Source: Streptomyces sp. RPT161 (lineage in GTDB: Bacteria > Actinomycetota > Actinomycetes > Streptomycetales > Streptomycetaceae). From it: a DNA stretch of 64,000 bases. Numbering within the stretch: position 1 is the first letter of the stretch; the number at the start of each line of letters is the position of its first letter. The stretch spans positions 1 to 64,000 of the forward strand of contig NZ_JAPZVN010000010.1 of NCBI RefSeq assembly GCF_027533845.1, written 5' to 3'. Made by a program: the position numbers and the translations under genes. Under the pieces are notes generated by a model. The model did no database searches and was not told the DNA's origin. It saw only the letters and a list, made by a program, of their open reading frames with translations. Positions 1 to 31,900 of the stretch are shown one piece after another.

Positions 1-49
1 ACGATCCTTCACGTCACGATCCGTCGCTAGCGCTGCATCGACTGTGGGC

Positions 50-445
50 ACGTCACCACAGCCGCGCTCATCGACTCTTCTCCGCGGCCCGCTGGTGTGC
101 CGACCATGTGGGATTGGTGTTCGTCGATGCGATCGTGGCACGCCTTCTGCCCGCAGGATCGCCGATCACCGTGGCGGTTGACGAAACGGTCCGGCAAGAA
201 GGTGTTCGCCGCCGTGTGGCATCACGACACGGCACAAGGCATCGAAGTCGGCCGGGTTCGGGGAGTGCTGGGTGGTCGTCGGCATCGTGGCTGAACTGCC
301 GTCCTGCTCCCGGCCGGTGTGCCTTCCGGCGCTCGCCCGGCTGTAGCGGCCCCGCCACACCGGCAAACTCGCCCACGCCCGCCAGATGGCCGATTTGATC
401 GACGGCCGCCGTCCCGACCGGATCGTGCACGCCGACAGGAAGTGT
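50..445 (+). pseudogene. decayed DDE transposase (IS701/DDE_5-like remnant)
   Basis: Pieces of a DDE transposase appear in successive frames. A segment around 115-210 reads FVDAIVARLLP then VAVDET, as in the first catalytic Asp block of this family. After a frame change comes GKKVFAAVWHHDTAQG (about 195-240). A third frame gives CWVVVGIVAELPSCSRP near 268-320, followed by stops. This order of motifs is typical of IS701-type (DDE_5) transposases in actinomycetes. At least two frameshifts and several stops make it non-functional. It lies just beyond the last gene of the peptide operon, so it may mark an old edge of that cluster. The family assignment rests on remembered motif resemblance. Confidence 0.65.
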
Positions 446-495
446 GGAACGTGCCCTGCTCGAGGCGTACGCCGTGGCAACGGTCGAGATAGAGA

Positions 496-1746
496 TCATG
501 ATCCGGCGGACATCGACCTGATCCCGCTGCTGAAGGTGGCGGTCACCGCGGCGACGGCGACCAGCAGCGGGAAGACCAGCATCGCCGTGCCGGAGGCGAA
601 GCGTGCCAGGAGCAAGCCCACCAGGGCGGGTGCGAGGGCGGCCGCCGAAGTGGCCGACAGCAGTAGCACGCTGACCACCCGCCCCTGGAGACGGTCCGGG
701 GTGACGGCCGACTGGTAGCCGAAGAGCGCGGCGTTGGTGGTGGGCCCGAGGAAGAGCGCCGCGGCCAGCGGCACCGCGGCGAGCAGGCTGGTGGGGACCA
801 GGGCGCTGACCGCCATCAGTGCGGTGGTGGTCCAGCAGAGCACCACGATAAGTCTCGGTAGGCCCAGCCAGCGCTGGATGACCGGGGCGGCGCAGGCGCC
901 CAGGAAGCCGCCCAGGCCGAAGATCGTGCTGGCCAGACCGACGACGAACGATGAGGTCCCGGAGCGCTGCAGGGAGACGATGATCGCGAAGAGCATGCCG
1001 GTGAAGGCCATGTTGAGCGGGGCGGCGATCGCCAGCAGGGCACGCAGGAACGGATTGCCGAGCACGAACCGCAGCCCCTCGACCCCGGCCGCCCCGCTGT
1101 TCTGGGGCGGCTCGCTCCTTGGCTGCTGCATGGGCCGGCGGATGGACATGATGGCCGTCAGCGACAGCAGGAAGGTCAGCGCGTCGCCGAGGAACGGCAG
1201 CGCCCTTCCCAGCCCGAACAGCAGGCCGCCCAGCGGTGGTCCGGCCAGCGAGCTCCCGTACGATCGTGCTTCGTTGCGGGCGACGGCGGTGGGCAGTTGG
1301 TCCGGGGGCACCAGGTTGCGCACTGCGGCGTGTTCGGCCGTGCCGAACACTGCATCGGCCGCAGCGCTGCTGATCACCACCAGCAGAATCAGCGCGACAC
1401 CAGCCTTGCCTACCAGCACCGCGCAGCCAAGGACGGTGTGAGCGGCGATCCGGAGCGCGTCGCAGGCCACCATCAGACGGCGTCGGTCGACACGGTCGGC
1501 GAGGACGCCGGCCGGCAGTCGGCAGGCCATGGCGACCAGCAGGCCTGCCGTGCCGACCAGACCCGCCTGAGCCGGGGACCGTGTCAGCTCCAGCATGAGG
1601 AGCGGGAGCGCCAGATTGGCCATGGCGCTGCCCACGTCGGATAGACACTGACTGGCCCAGAGCAAGTTGAAGGCACGGTTACGCCACAGGCTCAGGGGCC
1701 GTTCGTTCTCCGCCGTGACGGCGGCGGCCCCGGTGCTCTGCTCCAT
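496..1746 (-). CDS. MFS exporter, last gene of the peptide operon
   Basis: This is an integral membrane protein of the major facilitator superfamily, with about 12 hydrophobic segments over 416 aa. An N-terminal stretch reads LWRNRAFNLLWASQCLSDVGSAMA, as in EntS-like and drug-efflux MFS_3 proteins. The loop 2-3 motif appears as GVLADRVDRRRLM. Two ATG codons lie in tandem at 1749 and 1746. The AGAGGAGA ribosome site abuts the first, so the second, about five bases from AGGAG, is preferred. It is cotranscribed with the acetyltransferase, MbtH and NRPS genes and probably exports the finished peptide, which would also give self-protection. The substrate is inferred from context only. The stop lies next to the transposase remnant and no clear terminator hairpin is seen. 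Confidence 0.88.
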   Translation of the reverse strand: MEQSTGAAAVTAENERPLSLWRNRAFNLLWASQCLSDVGSAMANLALPLLMLELTRSPAQAGLVGTAGLLVAMACRLPAGVLADRVDRRRLMVACDALRIAAHTVLGCAVLVGKAGVALILLVVISSAAADAVFGTAEHAAVRNLVPPDQLPTAVARNEARSYGSSLAGPPLGGLLFGLGRALPFLGDALTFLLSLTAIMSIRRPMQQPRSEPPQNSGAAGVEGLRFVLGNPFLRALLAIAAPLNMAFTGMLFAIIVSLQRSGTSSFVVGLASTIFGLGGFLGACAAPVIQRWLGLPRLIVVLCWTTTALMAVSALVPTSLLAAVPLAAALFLGPTTNAALFGYQSAVTPDRLQGRVVSVLLLSATSAAALAPALVGLLLARFASGTAMLVFPLLVAVAAVTATFSSGIRSMSAGS

Positions 1747-1786
1747 CATTCTCCTCTGCGCGCGGGGGCCGCCAGTGCACGGTGCG

Positions 1787-2299
1787 TCAGGTGATGTCGG
1801 TGGTGGGGCTCACCAGCAGCTTTGTCACCGAACCGTCGTCGCCGACGATGTCCCGCACATGCCGGAAGCCGAGTCGGCGGCACATCCTGAGGCTGGCGGT
1901 GTTCTCGGCGCCCACCATGCCGTACGCCTCCTTCAGCCCGCGGGTGTCGGCGGCGTGGCGCAGCAGGCCGCGGACGACCTCGCTGCCCAGCCCCTCGCCC
2001 CAGTACGCCGGGGCGAGCGCGGCGACGAGTTCGTGCCCGGCTACGTTGCCGGTCTTCTTCAGCTCGGCGTGGCCGATGTACTCCTCCTGGCACCACACGC
2101 CCCAGACGTCGAACAGGTCGTTGGGATAGACATCGGTGAGGATGGCGCTGAACAGTGTGCGGATCTGCGGCGCGGATACCTGTGCCTGCCCCATCCATCG
2201 GCTGACCTCCTCCTCGCTCAGCAGCGCCACGAAGGCGTCCTCGTCCTGCGGTCTGTATGGAATGAAATGCAGCCGTTCGGTTCTCAGGGCGGGCGTCAT
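1787..2299 (-). CDS. GNAT-family N-acetyltransferase in the peptide operon
   Basis: This 170-aa protein has the RimJ/RimL-type GNAT layout. The N-terminus (TERLHFIPYRPQDEDAF) is typical of Acetyltransf_3. The acetyl-CoA loop is YWGEGLGSE at residues 99-107, a variant of the Q/RxxGxG/A motif. Motif B is NTASLRMCRRLGF at 133-145. It is expected to move an acetyl group from acetyl-CoA to an amine. AGGAGCC lies a few bases before the ATG. It sits 93 bp after mbtH and 40 bp before the exporter gene. The substrate cannot be read from the sequence. Options are the side-chain amine of a basic residue in the predicted peptide, the free N-terminus of a linear by-product, or a precursor amino acid. An unrelated housekeeping role is less likely because it lies inside the operon. 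Confidence 0.85.
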   Translation of the reverse strand: MTPALRTERLHFIPYRPQDEDAFVALLSEEEVSRWMGQAQVSAPQIRTLFSAILTDVYPNDLFDVWGVWCQEEYIGHAELKKTGNVAGHELVAALAPAYWGEGLGSEVVRGLLRHAADTRGLKEAYGMVGAENTASLRMCRRLGFRHVRDIVGDDGSVTKLLVSPTTDIT

Positions 2300-2392
2300 G
2301 GAAGGCTCCTCGGCGGTGGGACGGAGAGGTGGTGGCAGCCCGGACGCCGGGGCGACCGCGCCGCCACCGGCGTCCAGCTCGAGTAGGGCGGG

Positions 2393-2596
2393 TCAGGCGG
2401 TGGCGTTCTCCATCCGCTCGCGCAGGCTGCGCGGGCGCATGTCGGTCCAGACCTCGTCCACGTAGGCGGAGCACTCGGATTCCGTGCCCTCCTTGCCGAC
2501 GGTGTGCCAGCCGGCGGGCACCTCCACGTCGAGCGGCCACAGCGAGTACTGCTCCTCGTCGTTGCGCAGCACCTGGTAGCGGGCGTTCTCGTCCAT
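2393..2596 (-). CDS. MbtH-like NRPS accessory protein
   Basis: This is a 67-aa MbtH-fold protein with the family signature intact: NDEEQYSLWP near residues 12-21, PAGW at 27-30, and a C-terminal block ending YVDEVWTDMRPRSLRERM. The three conserved tryptophans are W20, W30 and W50. Such proteins bind A domains and are often needed for their folding or adenylation activity. It follows NRPS 2 by about 185 bp. AGGAGAA precedes the ATG by four bases. Longer upstream starts in the same frame lack family homology and were not used. A family this short and conserved leaves little doubt about the role, although which of the ten A domains depend on it cannot be told. Confidence 0.96.
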   Translation of the reverse strand: MDENARYQVLRNDEEQYSLWPLDVEVPAGWHTVGKEGTESECSAYVDEVWTDMRPRSLRERMENATA

Positions 2597-2780
2597 GTTG
2601 TTCTCCTGTCGTGAGTCCGGTTGGTTCGTCTCGGGCCTGCCGGTCCGTCGGGGTCGGTCCGGCCCGCCGTGCGAAGCGCGGCGGTCACACAGTGGTCCGG
2701 TGCGGCCCGTCAGGGGGCCCTCGGCGACCGCGAAGCGTGCCGGCGGCGCACGGGTGGTGCGCGTGCCGGGCGGTGGGTCG

Positions 2781-22766
<19,986 letters not shown>

Positions 22767-22779
22767 GGTCGTCCGGTCC

Positions 22780-25700
22780 TCACCGTTCGTCGTGGTCGCT
22801 GTCGCCGCGCGCGGCGTCCTCAAGGTCACTCAGTACCTGCTCCTCCACCAGCTCCGCCAGGGCGGCGATGGTGCGGCGCACCAGCACGTCGCGGGGCGTG
22901 AGCGTCACGCCGAACGCGTCATTGGCCCGGGAGGCGATGAGCAGGGCGCGCAGGGAGTCGCCGCCCAGGGAGAAGAAGTCGTCCTCCACGCCCACGGCCG
23001 TGTGCAGGGCCTCCTCCCACAAGGCGGCCAGGGCCTCCTGCGTGGGAGTGCGCGGGGCGACGCGGCCGGCCGGCTCCTCCTCGGCCGGTGCCGGGGCGGG
23101 CAAGGCGGCCCGGTCGGTCTTGCCGTTCTCGGTGAGCGCGAAACGGTCCATCACCACGAACGCCGAGGGGACCATGTGACCGGGCAGGGACCGGGCGGCC
23201 AGCGCCCGCAGCTCCGCGGCGGCGGGCGGCTCGGCGCCCGGCTGGGCCAGCACGTGGGCCACCAGACGCGGCAGCCCCGGCTCGTCCTCCCGTACGGTCA
23301 CCACCGCGTCCACCACGGCTGGGTGGTGGGCCAGGGTGGCCTCGACCTCGCCCGCCTCGATCCGGTGGCCGCGCAACTTGAGCTGATGGTCGGTGCGCCC
23401 CAGGTAGTGCAGTTCGCCGCGGGCGTCGCGTCGCACCAGGTCACCGGTGCGGTACATGCGGGCGCCCGGCGGGCCGAACGGGTCGGCGGTGAAGCGGGTC
23501 GCGGTCAGCCCCGGGCGGCGCAGATAGCCGCGCGCCAGGGCCGGGCCGCTCAGCCACAGCTCACCCGGCACACCGTCGGGGACAGGGCGAAGCCGCTCGT
23601 CGAGGACGTAGACGCCGGTAGCCGGCAGCGGGCGGCCGATGGGCGGCGCCGCTCCATCGGGTTCCAGTGGGGCGGACCAGGTGGCCACCACGGTGGCTTC
23701 GGTGGGCCCGTAGGAATTGACCATGCGGTGGTGCGGGGCCCAGCGGGCGACCAGTTCGGCGCCGCACGCGTCGGCGCCGACCACGAGGGTCTTGAGGTCG
23801 GGCAGAGTGCCGGGAGTGTCCGGCGGAAGGGTGGCGAGCGCGGCTGGCGGCAGCAGCGTGTGGGTGATGCGCTCGCGGCGCAGCACCTCGGCCAGTTCGG
23901 CGCCGAGCAGCGGGCCGGGTGGCGGTACGACCAGACGGGCGCCGTGCGGCAGCGACATGCACAGTTCCAGCACCGAGGCGTCGAAGCTGGGGGAGGCGAA
24001 CGCCAGTACCCGGTCTCCGGTGGCCACGTGGTAGTGCTGGGCCTCGGCGGCGGCGAAGGGCGCCAGGCCCCGGTGGGTGACGACGACTCCCTTGGGGGTG
24101 CCGGTGGAGCCCGAGGTGTATATGACGTAGGCCGGATCGTCGAGGTCCAGCGGGCGGAGCCGGTCGGCGTCGGTGGGCCGTTTCTCGGGCATCCCCTCGG
24201 TCGGTGCCGTGAGCAGCTCGGCGACCTCGGGGGCGTCGAGGGTCACGGCGGGGGCCGCGTCGCGCAGCATCATCGCGACCCGCTCGGCCGGATAGCCGGG
24301 GTCCACCGGCAGGAACGCGGCGCCCGCCTTGGCGACCGCCAGTTGGGCGAGGGCCATGTCCGCCGAGCGCGGCAGCAGCAGGGCGACGATGTCGCCGGGG
24401 CCCGCGCCGCGGGCGATGAGCCGGTGCGCCATGCGGTTCGCCCGCGTTTCCACTTCGGCGAACGACAGCAGCAGACCCGGTGCGCTCAGCGCCGGTGCCG
24501 TCGGCAGGAGGTCGACCGCGGCCTCGACCAACGCGGGCAGGGTGGCCGGGGGGACCGGCGATGACGTCGGACGCGCGGGGCTTCGTACCAGCCGTGCCCG
24601 CTCCTCGGGCGGCAGCGAGTCCACCGCGACCAGGCGGACGGTGTCCGGCGAGGCGGCCAGGGCATGCAGGGTGTGCAGTAGCTGGGCGGCCAGGGAGCGG
24701 GCGGTGGCCTGCTCGAAGTACCTGGGGTCGTAGCCCAGTTCGACACTCAGCCGGTCGCCGGGCGAGATCACCACGGTGAGCGGGTAGTTGGTGGCCTCCC
24801 GCGCGTCCAGGTCCCGTACCCGTACGCCGTTCGCGTCGGCCGTCGCATCGCCGACCGGGTAGTTCTCGAAGACGAGCAAGCTGTCGAACATCGGCGCCCC
24901 GGCGGGCAGTTGGGTCAAGGCGTGCAGGTCGGTCAGCGGCAGGTGGTCGAAGCGGCGGTCTTCCGCCCGCGCCTCCTGCACCTCGCGCAGCCACGCGTCG
25001 CACTGCGCGGTGCCCTCCACGGTGATCCGGGCGGGCAGGGTGGTGATGAACAGGCCAGTGATGGTGTCGGCGCCGGGCAGGTCCGCGGGGCGCCCGGAGA
25101 CGGTGGTACCGAAGCACACCTCCCGCTCGCCGCTCCAGCGCGACAGCAGCAGCGCCCAGACGCCCTGCACCACGGTGTTGAGGGTGAGGCGGTGTCGGCG
25201 GGCGAACTCCGTCAGCCGGGCCGTCTCCGCGGCGTCGAGACGTTGCGACAACCAGGTCCCGGAGCGGGCCACGGCGCCTTGGGCGGGCCTGCGGTCGTAC
25301 GGCAGCGCCGTGGGCGCGGTCATACCGGCGAGGGCACGCTTCCAGTGCTCCACGGCCCGGGCGGTGTTCCGGCTGGCGAGCCAGGCGGCGTAGTCAGCGA
25401 ACGGCCGGCGCTCCGGCAGACGGGGCTCGTCGCCCCGGGCGAGTGCGGCATGACAGGCCATGACGTCCGACAGCACGTGGAAGACACTCCACCCGTCCAG
25501 CAGCACATGGTGGAAGGTCCACACCACCCGCACCGCGTCGGGGCCCAGTCGGACCAGGGCGACGCGCAGCAGCGGGGCGCTGTCGAGGGCCAGACCGCGG
25601 GCTCGGTCGGCGGCGAGGAGCCGCTCCAGTTCCGCCTCGCGCTCCCCCAGCGGCAGGGTGCTCCAGTCGTGTTCGGTGACCGGCAGGGTGGCAGTGCGGT

Positions 25701-25920
25701 GCACGGCCTGGAGCGGCACCGGAACTCCGTGCAGTACCACGGCCGTGCGCAGGACGGGCGTGCGGTCGACCACGTGCTGCCAGGCGGCGGCCAGCAGGCG
25801 GGTGTCGCGCACTCCGTCCACCACGAACGTGATCTGTTCGACGTACAGGCGCTGGCCGGGCTCGTCCATCCCGTGAACGACCATGCCGGTCTGCGTGGGG
25901 GTGAGCGGATAGAGGTCCAC
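22780..25920 (-). other. module 5 (C-A-T), end of NRPS 1
   Basis: The C domain begins [14 protein letters not shown] (DCL style, after E4). The pocket D-A-L-L-V-G-S-V-V plus K is almost the same as in modules 1 and 10. There is no E domain, so an L residue is predicted, and NRPS 2 correspondingly starts with an LCL-style C domain. Confidence 0.83.
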
Positions 25921-28900
25921 CACGTCGCGGCCGGTACCCACCAACCGGTCGACGGCGGCCTGGTCCAGCGGGGCCAGCGGGAAGTCCGACGGGGTGCGGC
26001 CGCCCGCGCCGGGCTCGGCGCAGTGCCGCACGATCTCCCCCAGTTCCTGGTTCATCTCGGCCGCCAGCCGGACGACGGTCTCGCGCCGGTGCGCCTCGCG
26101 CGAGTAGGACCAGGTGAACTCCAGCCGCTTGTCGCGCACTTGACCCACAACGTCGATGAGGTGCGGCCGCTCTCCCGCTCGGTCCATACCGCCCGCCAAC
26201 GCGCCGTACGGCGTGTGCAGCAGGCCGCCGGGGGCCGCGCTCCAGTCCTGCTGGCCCAGGTAGTTGAAAGCGATCCGCGGCGGCTCCGGCAGCCGCGCCT
26301 CGGCCGTGGGGCGCAGGTGGCGCAGGGCGCCGTAACCTACTCCGCCCCGCGGCACGGCGCGCAGGCTCTCCTTGACGGACTTGAGGGCAGCCCCGGTGTC
26401 CGCTCCTGGCGGCACCGCGAGGGCGACGGGGAACATGGTGGTGAACCAACCGACGGTACGGGAAAGGTCGACGTCGTCGAAGAGTTCCTCCCGGCCATGG
26501 CCCTCCAACACGACCGCCACCCGGTCCCGCCCCGTCCAGCGCGCCAGGACCCGGCCGAGGGCACACAGCAGGACGTCGTTGACCCGGGTGCGGTAGACCT
26601 CCGGCACGTCCTGGAGCAGTCGGCGCGTCAGGTCGTCGTCCAGACCGACCGTCAGGGTTTCCTCGTCTTCGGCCGTGTTGCCTCCGTCGAGGTCGGTCGG
26701 CACGTCGGCGTACCCGCTCAGGCCCTGCCAGTGGGCGAGTTCGTCGTCGAAGCCGCCAGCCGCGGTATGCCCGGCGAGCCGGGTGGCCCAGGCCCCGAAG
26801 GAGGTCGTCTTCGGCCCGAGGTCCACCGCGTAGCCGTCCCGCAGCGCCCGGTAGGCGGCGTCCAGGTCCTCAAGGATCACCCGCCAGGACACCGCGTCCA
26901 CCACCAGGTGGTGGGCGGCCAGCAGCAGAACCGGGCGCCGGTCGCCAGCTGGGCGGCACAGGGCAGCCCTGAGCAGCGGTCCGTCGGCCAGGTCGAAGCC
27001 GGAGGCCAGCCTGTCGGCCAGCCGTCGCAGCGTCCTGTCGAGGTCCTCGGCGCTTTCCTCGGGCAGTTCGTGGATGTCCAGGTGCGGTGCGCCGCCGGGC
27101 GCGGTGCCCTGCTGGCGCCATCGGCCGTCGCCGCCCAGCGTGAACCGCAGGCGCAGCGCGTCGTGCTGTTCCAGGACCTCGGCCAGCGCGGCGCGCAGCA
27201 GCGACTCGTCAGGGTCGGCGGACAAGTGGAAGCAGACCCCTTGGGTGAAGGCCGCCGGATCGCCGGTGAGGGTGTCGAACAGCCAGTGCTGCACGGGCGT
27301 CAGTGGGGCCTCATCCACGAACGGGCCCTGTTCGGCGGCGGTGACCGGGACCGGCAGGTCCTCGGCCGCGGCGGCCAGTTCGGCGACCGTCTGGTGCTGG
27401 AACAGGTGCCGGGGGGTCAGCGCGAGACCGGCCCTGCGAGCGGCGGAGACGATCTGGATGCCGAGGATCGAGTCGCCGCCGAGCGCGAAGTAGTTGTCGC
27501 GCGCCCCGACGTCGGGCACGCCCAGCACCTCCGACCAGATCGCCGCGAGTGTCCTCTCGGCGTCCGTGCGCGGCGGCAGGCCCCCGCCGGGGGCCGGGGC
27601 GGACCACACCGGTTCGGGCAGCGCACGCCGGTCCAGCTTGCCGGTGGCGCCGAGCGGCAGCCGCTCCAGCGGGACCACCAGCGACGGGACCAGATGGTCG
27701 GGGAGTGTGCCCGCCAGGAAGGAGCGCAGCGCGGCGGGCTCCAGCGCCGCGCGCCCCTCGGGCACCGCGTAGGCCACCAGCCGCCGGTGACCGCCGTCCT
27801 CCACCACGCGGGCGGCGGCGGCCGACACCAGCGGGTGCCGAGCCAATGCGGCCTCGACCTCGCCGAGTTCGATGCGGAAGCCCCGCACCTTCACCTGGTC
27901 GTCGGTGCGGCCGAGGTAGACCAGGTCACCCTCGGCGGTCCACCGCACCAGGTCCCCGGTGCGGTACATGCGGGCCCCAGGAGGACCGAAGGGGTCGGCG
28001 AGGAACCGGGAGGCGGTCAGACCGGGCCTGCCCAGGTAGCCGCGGGCCACTCCGGTCCCCGCGAGATACAGCTCTCCCGGCGCCCCCACCGGGACGGGAC
28101 GCAGCCGGTCGTCCAGGACATGGGCTCGGGAACCGCCGATCGGCCGGCCGATCGGCGGTTCCCGATCGGGGTCCGCTGGGTCGCAGGTCCAAGCGGTGGC
28201 GTAGACGGTTGCCTCGGTGGGGCCGTAGATGTTCATCACCCTGCAGCCGGGAATCGCCGCACGTACCTGGCGGACGGTCCGTGCGGGCAGCCCCTCGCCG
28301 GCCAGCACGACCGTGTCGGCGGTGGCGCGGACGGTGTCCTCCGCCAACAACCGTCCGAGGGCGGACGGCACCGCGCTGAGCAGGCCGGCGCGCCAGGGGC
28401 CGGGACGCTCGGCCAGGGCCAGCAGGTCGGGTACGAGTTCCACGCACCCGCCGCAGAGCAGCGGGGAGAGGATCTCGAACACCGACACGTCGAAGTTGAG
28501 TGAGGTGGAGGCCACGACATGACCGAGCCCCCGGCCCCCGAGCTCGACGGCGGCCCAGTCGGTCAGCGCCACCACCGACTCGTGTGCGACCACGACGCCC
28601 TTGGGGCGCCCCGTCGAGCCGGAGGTGTGGATGACGTAGGCCGGGTGGGCGGGCAGCAGCGCGCCGTGCCGCTCTTCGTCCCGCAGTTCGGCGGAGGACG
28701 CCGACGCCAGCCGCTCGGAGCACGCCAGGTCGTCCAGCACGATCCGCTCGAACGGGCCGTCCGGCAGCCGACCGGCGGTTTCCGTACTGGTCACCACGGC
28801 GTCGGGCCGGACGTCGTCGAAGAGGAAGGTGATGCGTTCGGCGGGGTAGCCGGGGTCCACGGGCAGGTACGCGGCGCCGCTCTTGAGGACCGCCAGCAGC

Positions 28901-31900
28901 GCCACGACCAGGTCGGCGGTGCGGGGCAGGGCCAGAGCGACGAACCGCTCGGGGCCGGTGCCCGCGTTGACGAGCGTGCGGGCCAGCCGGTTGGCGCGCT
29001 CGTTGAGTTGCCGGTAGGTCAGGCGTTCGGTGCCGGCCAGCACGGCCGGGGCGTCCGGGGTGCGCGCGACCTGCTCCTGGAAGACCTCGGGCAGCGTCCG
29101 GTGCGGCACCTGGATCACCGGGCCGCCGAACCGTTCAAGGAGGTTGCGGCCCTGCACTGGGTCCACCAGCGGCAGGTCGGCCAAGCTGCGGTCCGGGTCG
29201 GTGGCGATCTGCGTCAACAGCGTCCGCAGACTGGCGCCGAGGCCCTCGACCGTTTCCGCGTCGAAGACCGCCGGGTCGTAGTCGAGCGCGATCGACAGGG
29301 CGTCGCCGGGGGCGACCACCACGCTGAGCGGGTAGTTGGTCGGTTCCAGGTCGCGTTCCTGCTCCATGGACAACCCGTGCCGGGCAAGGGCGTCGCCGTC
29401 GAACGGGTAGTTCTCGAAGACCACGATGCTGTCGAAGAGATTCGTGCCGCCCGGGACCTCGCTCCAGGTCTGCAACTGGGCCAGGGAGACGAAGTCGTGG
29501 CGCCGCGACTCCGACTGGGCGGCCTGGAGTTCGCCCAGCCACTCCAGTACCTCGCGCCGCCCGTCGATCCGCGCGCGGGTCGGCAGGGTGTTGATGAACA
29601 CGCCGACCATCGAGGTCACTCCCGGCAGCTCGGCCGGGCGTCCGGAGACAGTCGTGCCGAACACCACGTCGTCGCCGCCGCCGTAGCGGGACAGCAGCAG
29701 CGCCCAGGCGCCCTGGAGCACGGTGTTGACGGTCAGGCCGGCCCGCTGCGCCGTCTCCCGCAGCCGCGCCGAGAGTGCGGCATCCAGCGTCACCCGCACC
29801 GACCCGGACGAGGAGGTGCGATGCGCCTCCGCGTGCCGCCGGTCGCACGGCAGTCGGGTGGGGACGGAGAAACCGGCCAGCGCCTCTCGCCAGTAGCGCT
29901 CCGCGCGCGCCGTGTCCTGCCCGGCCAGCCAGCGCAGGTAGTCCGCGAAGGGCGCACGTTCCGGCACGTCCGGGCGGCACCCCCTGGTCAGGGCCGCGTA
30001 CCGCTCGCACACCTCGTCGAAGACCTGGGCGGCGCTCCACCCGTCGAGCAGCACGTGGTGGAACGTCCACACCATCCGCACGCGCTCCGGCGACAACCGG
30101 ATCAGCGTGAGCCGCATCAGCGGTGCCGCGGCCAGGTCGATTCCGTCCTGCCGGTCCTCGGCGAGCAGTGCGGCGAGCTCCCGTTCGCACCGCTCGACGG
30201 GCCAGCCGGACCAGTCGTGGTGGGTGACGGGCACAGTGGCCCTGTGCTGCACGACCTGGAGCGGTTCGGCGGTCTCCTGCCACACCAGCCGCGTGCGCAG
30301 CATGGGGTTGGCGTCCGCCGTGCGCTGCCACGCATCAGCGAGGGCATGCGGATCGGTCACCCCTGACAGCACCAGTTGCACCTGGTTGACGTAGGTGCGG
30401 CCATCGGGGTTCATGAGGCTGTGGAACAGCATGCCCGCCTGCATCGGCGTCACCGGGTACAGGTCGGCGACCGCCCGGCCGTCCCCCACGACTCGGTCGA
30501 CGGCCGCCTGGTCAAGCCGGGCCAGCGGGAAGTCGGACGGCGTGCGGCCGCCGGCGTGCGGCCGGGAGCAGTGGGCGACGATCTCCTCCAGAGTCCGCAG
30601 CATGCCCTCGGCGAGCCCGGCGACGGTCTCCTCGCGGTGCCGTCCTGTGCTGTAGTGCCAGCTGATCTCCAGGTGGTCGTCCTCGACGCGGGCCACCACG
30701 TCCAGCAGATGCGGGCGCACCGACTCGGGGGCCTCCGCGCCGCCCAGGCCGCCGGGCACCGCGCACACCAGTCCCCCTGGGTCGGCGGACCACTGGAAGC
30801 GGCCCAGGTAGTTGAAGCTGATGCCGGGCATCGGCGCCTCGGTGAGCCGTTCGTCCCCGGCCAGGTGGCGCAGGGCCCCGTAGCCGATGCCGCGGTCCGG
30901 TACGGCCCGCAGTTGCTCCTTGACGGACTTCAGGGTGGTGCCCCAGTCCCCTTCGGGCACCTTGAGGGCGACCGGGAACAGGGTGGTGAACCAGCCGACG
31001 GTCCGGGACAGGTCGACGTCGTCGAACAGTTGGTCCTCGCGGCCGTGCCCCTCCAGGGCTACGGCGACGGTGTCGTATCCCGTCCATGCGGCGAGCACCC
31101 GGCCGAGGGCGGCCAGCAGCACGTCGTCGATGCGTGTGCGGTAGACGCCGGGCACCTTGCGCAGCAGGTCGTCGGTGCGCCGTCGGTCCAGACGGACCGT
31201 CACCGCCCGTACGTCGCCTACGGAGTTGCCGCCGTCGCGATCCACCGGCAGGGGGGCCGCGCACTGCCGGACCGCCGTCTCCCAGTGGTCGCGCTGTGCC
31301 GCGAAACCGCCGTCGCTGGTGTGGGCGCGCAGCCGCCGCGCCCACTCCTGGACGGAGGTGGTGCGCTCGGGCAGGCGCACCGGCTCCCCCGCCCGTGCCT
31401 GCCGGTAGGCGGTTTCCAGGTCCTCCAGCAGGATCCGCCAGGAGACGCCGTCGACCACCAGGTGGTGTGCGGCCAGCAGGACCCGTGCGGGCCGGGTACC
31501 GGTGGCCATGAACAGTCGTGCGGTGACCAGTGGCCCGGTGTCGAGCCGGAACCCGCTGTGCGCCTCCTGCGTGACGCGCGCCTCGGTCGCCTCGGCCGCC
31601 GCCGCGTCCAGCCCGGTCAGGTCACACACCGTGAGCAGTTCCGGTGGGGCCGCGTCGGGAGCCGCGCAGGACTGGTACCAGGATCCATCCTCCCGCCGGA
31701 CGAAACGGCAGCGGAGGGCGTCGTGGTGGGACCACAGGGCCGCAAGCGCACGGCGCAGGGCATCCGGGTCGGGGTCGCCGGCCGTCTCGACGACGACGGC
31801 TTGGTCGAAGAACTCCGGACACCGCGGCCCGGGGTCGAGGAACCAGTGCTGAATCGGCGTGAGGAGGACTTCCCCGCTCACCGGTGCGCTTCCGACGACG

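Noticed and set aside
22767-22829. 21-codon N-terminal extension of NRPS 2, which would overlap the NRPS 1 stop
   Set aside because: GAGGAC lies properly before the ATG at 22766, and the docking-like helix starts there. Translational coupling through the longer form cannot be excluded.
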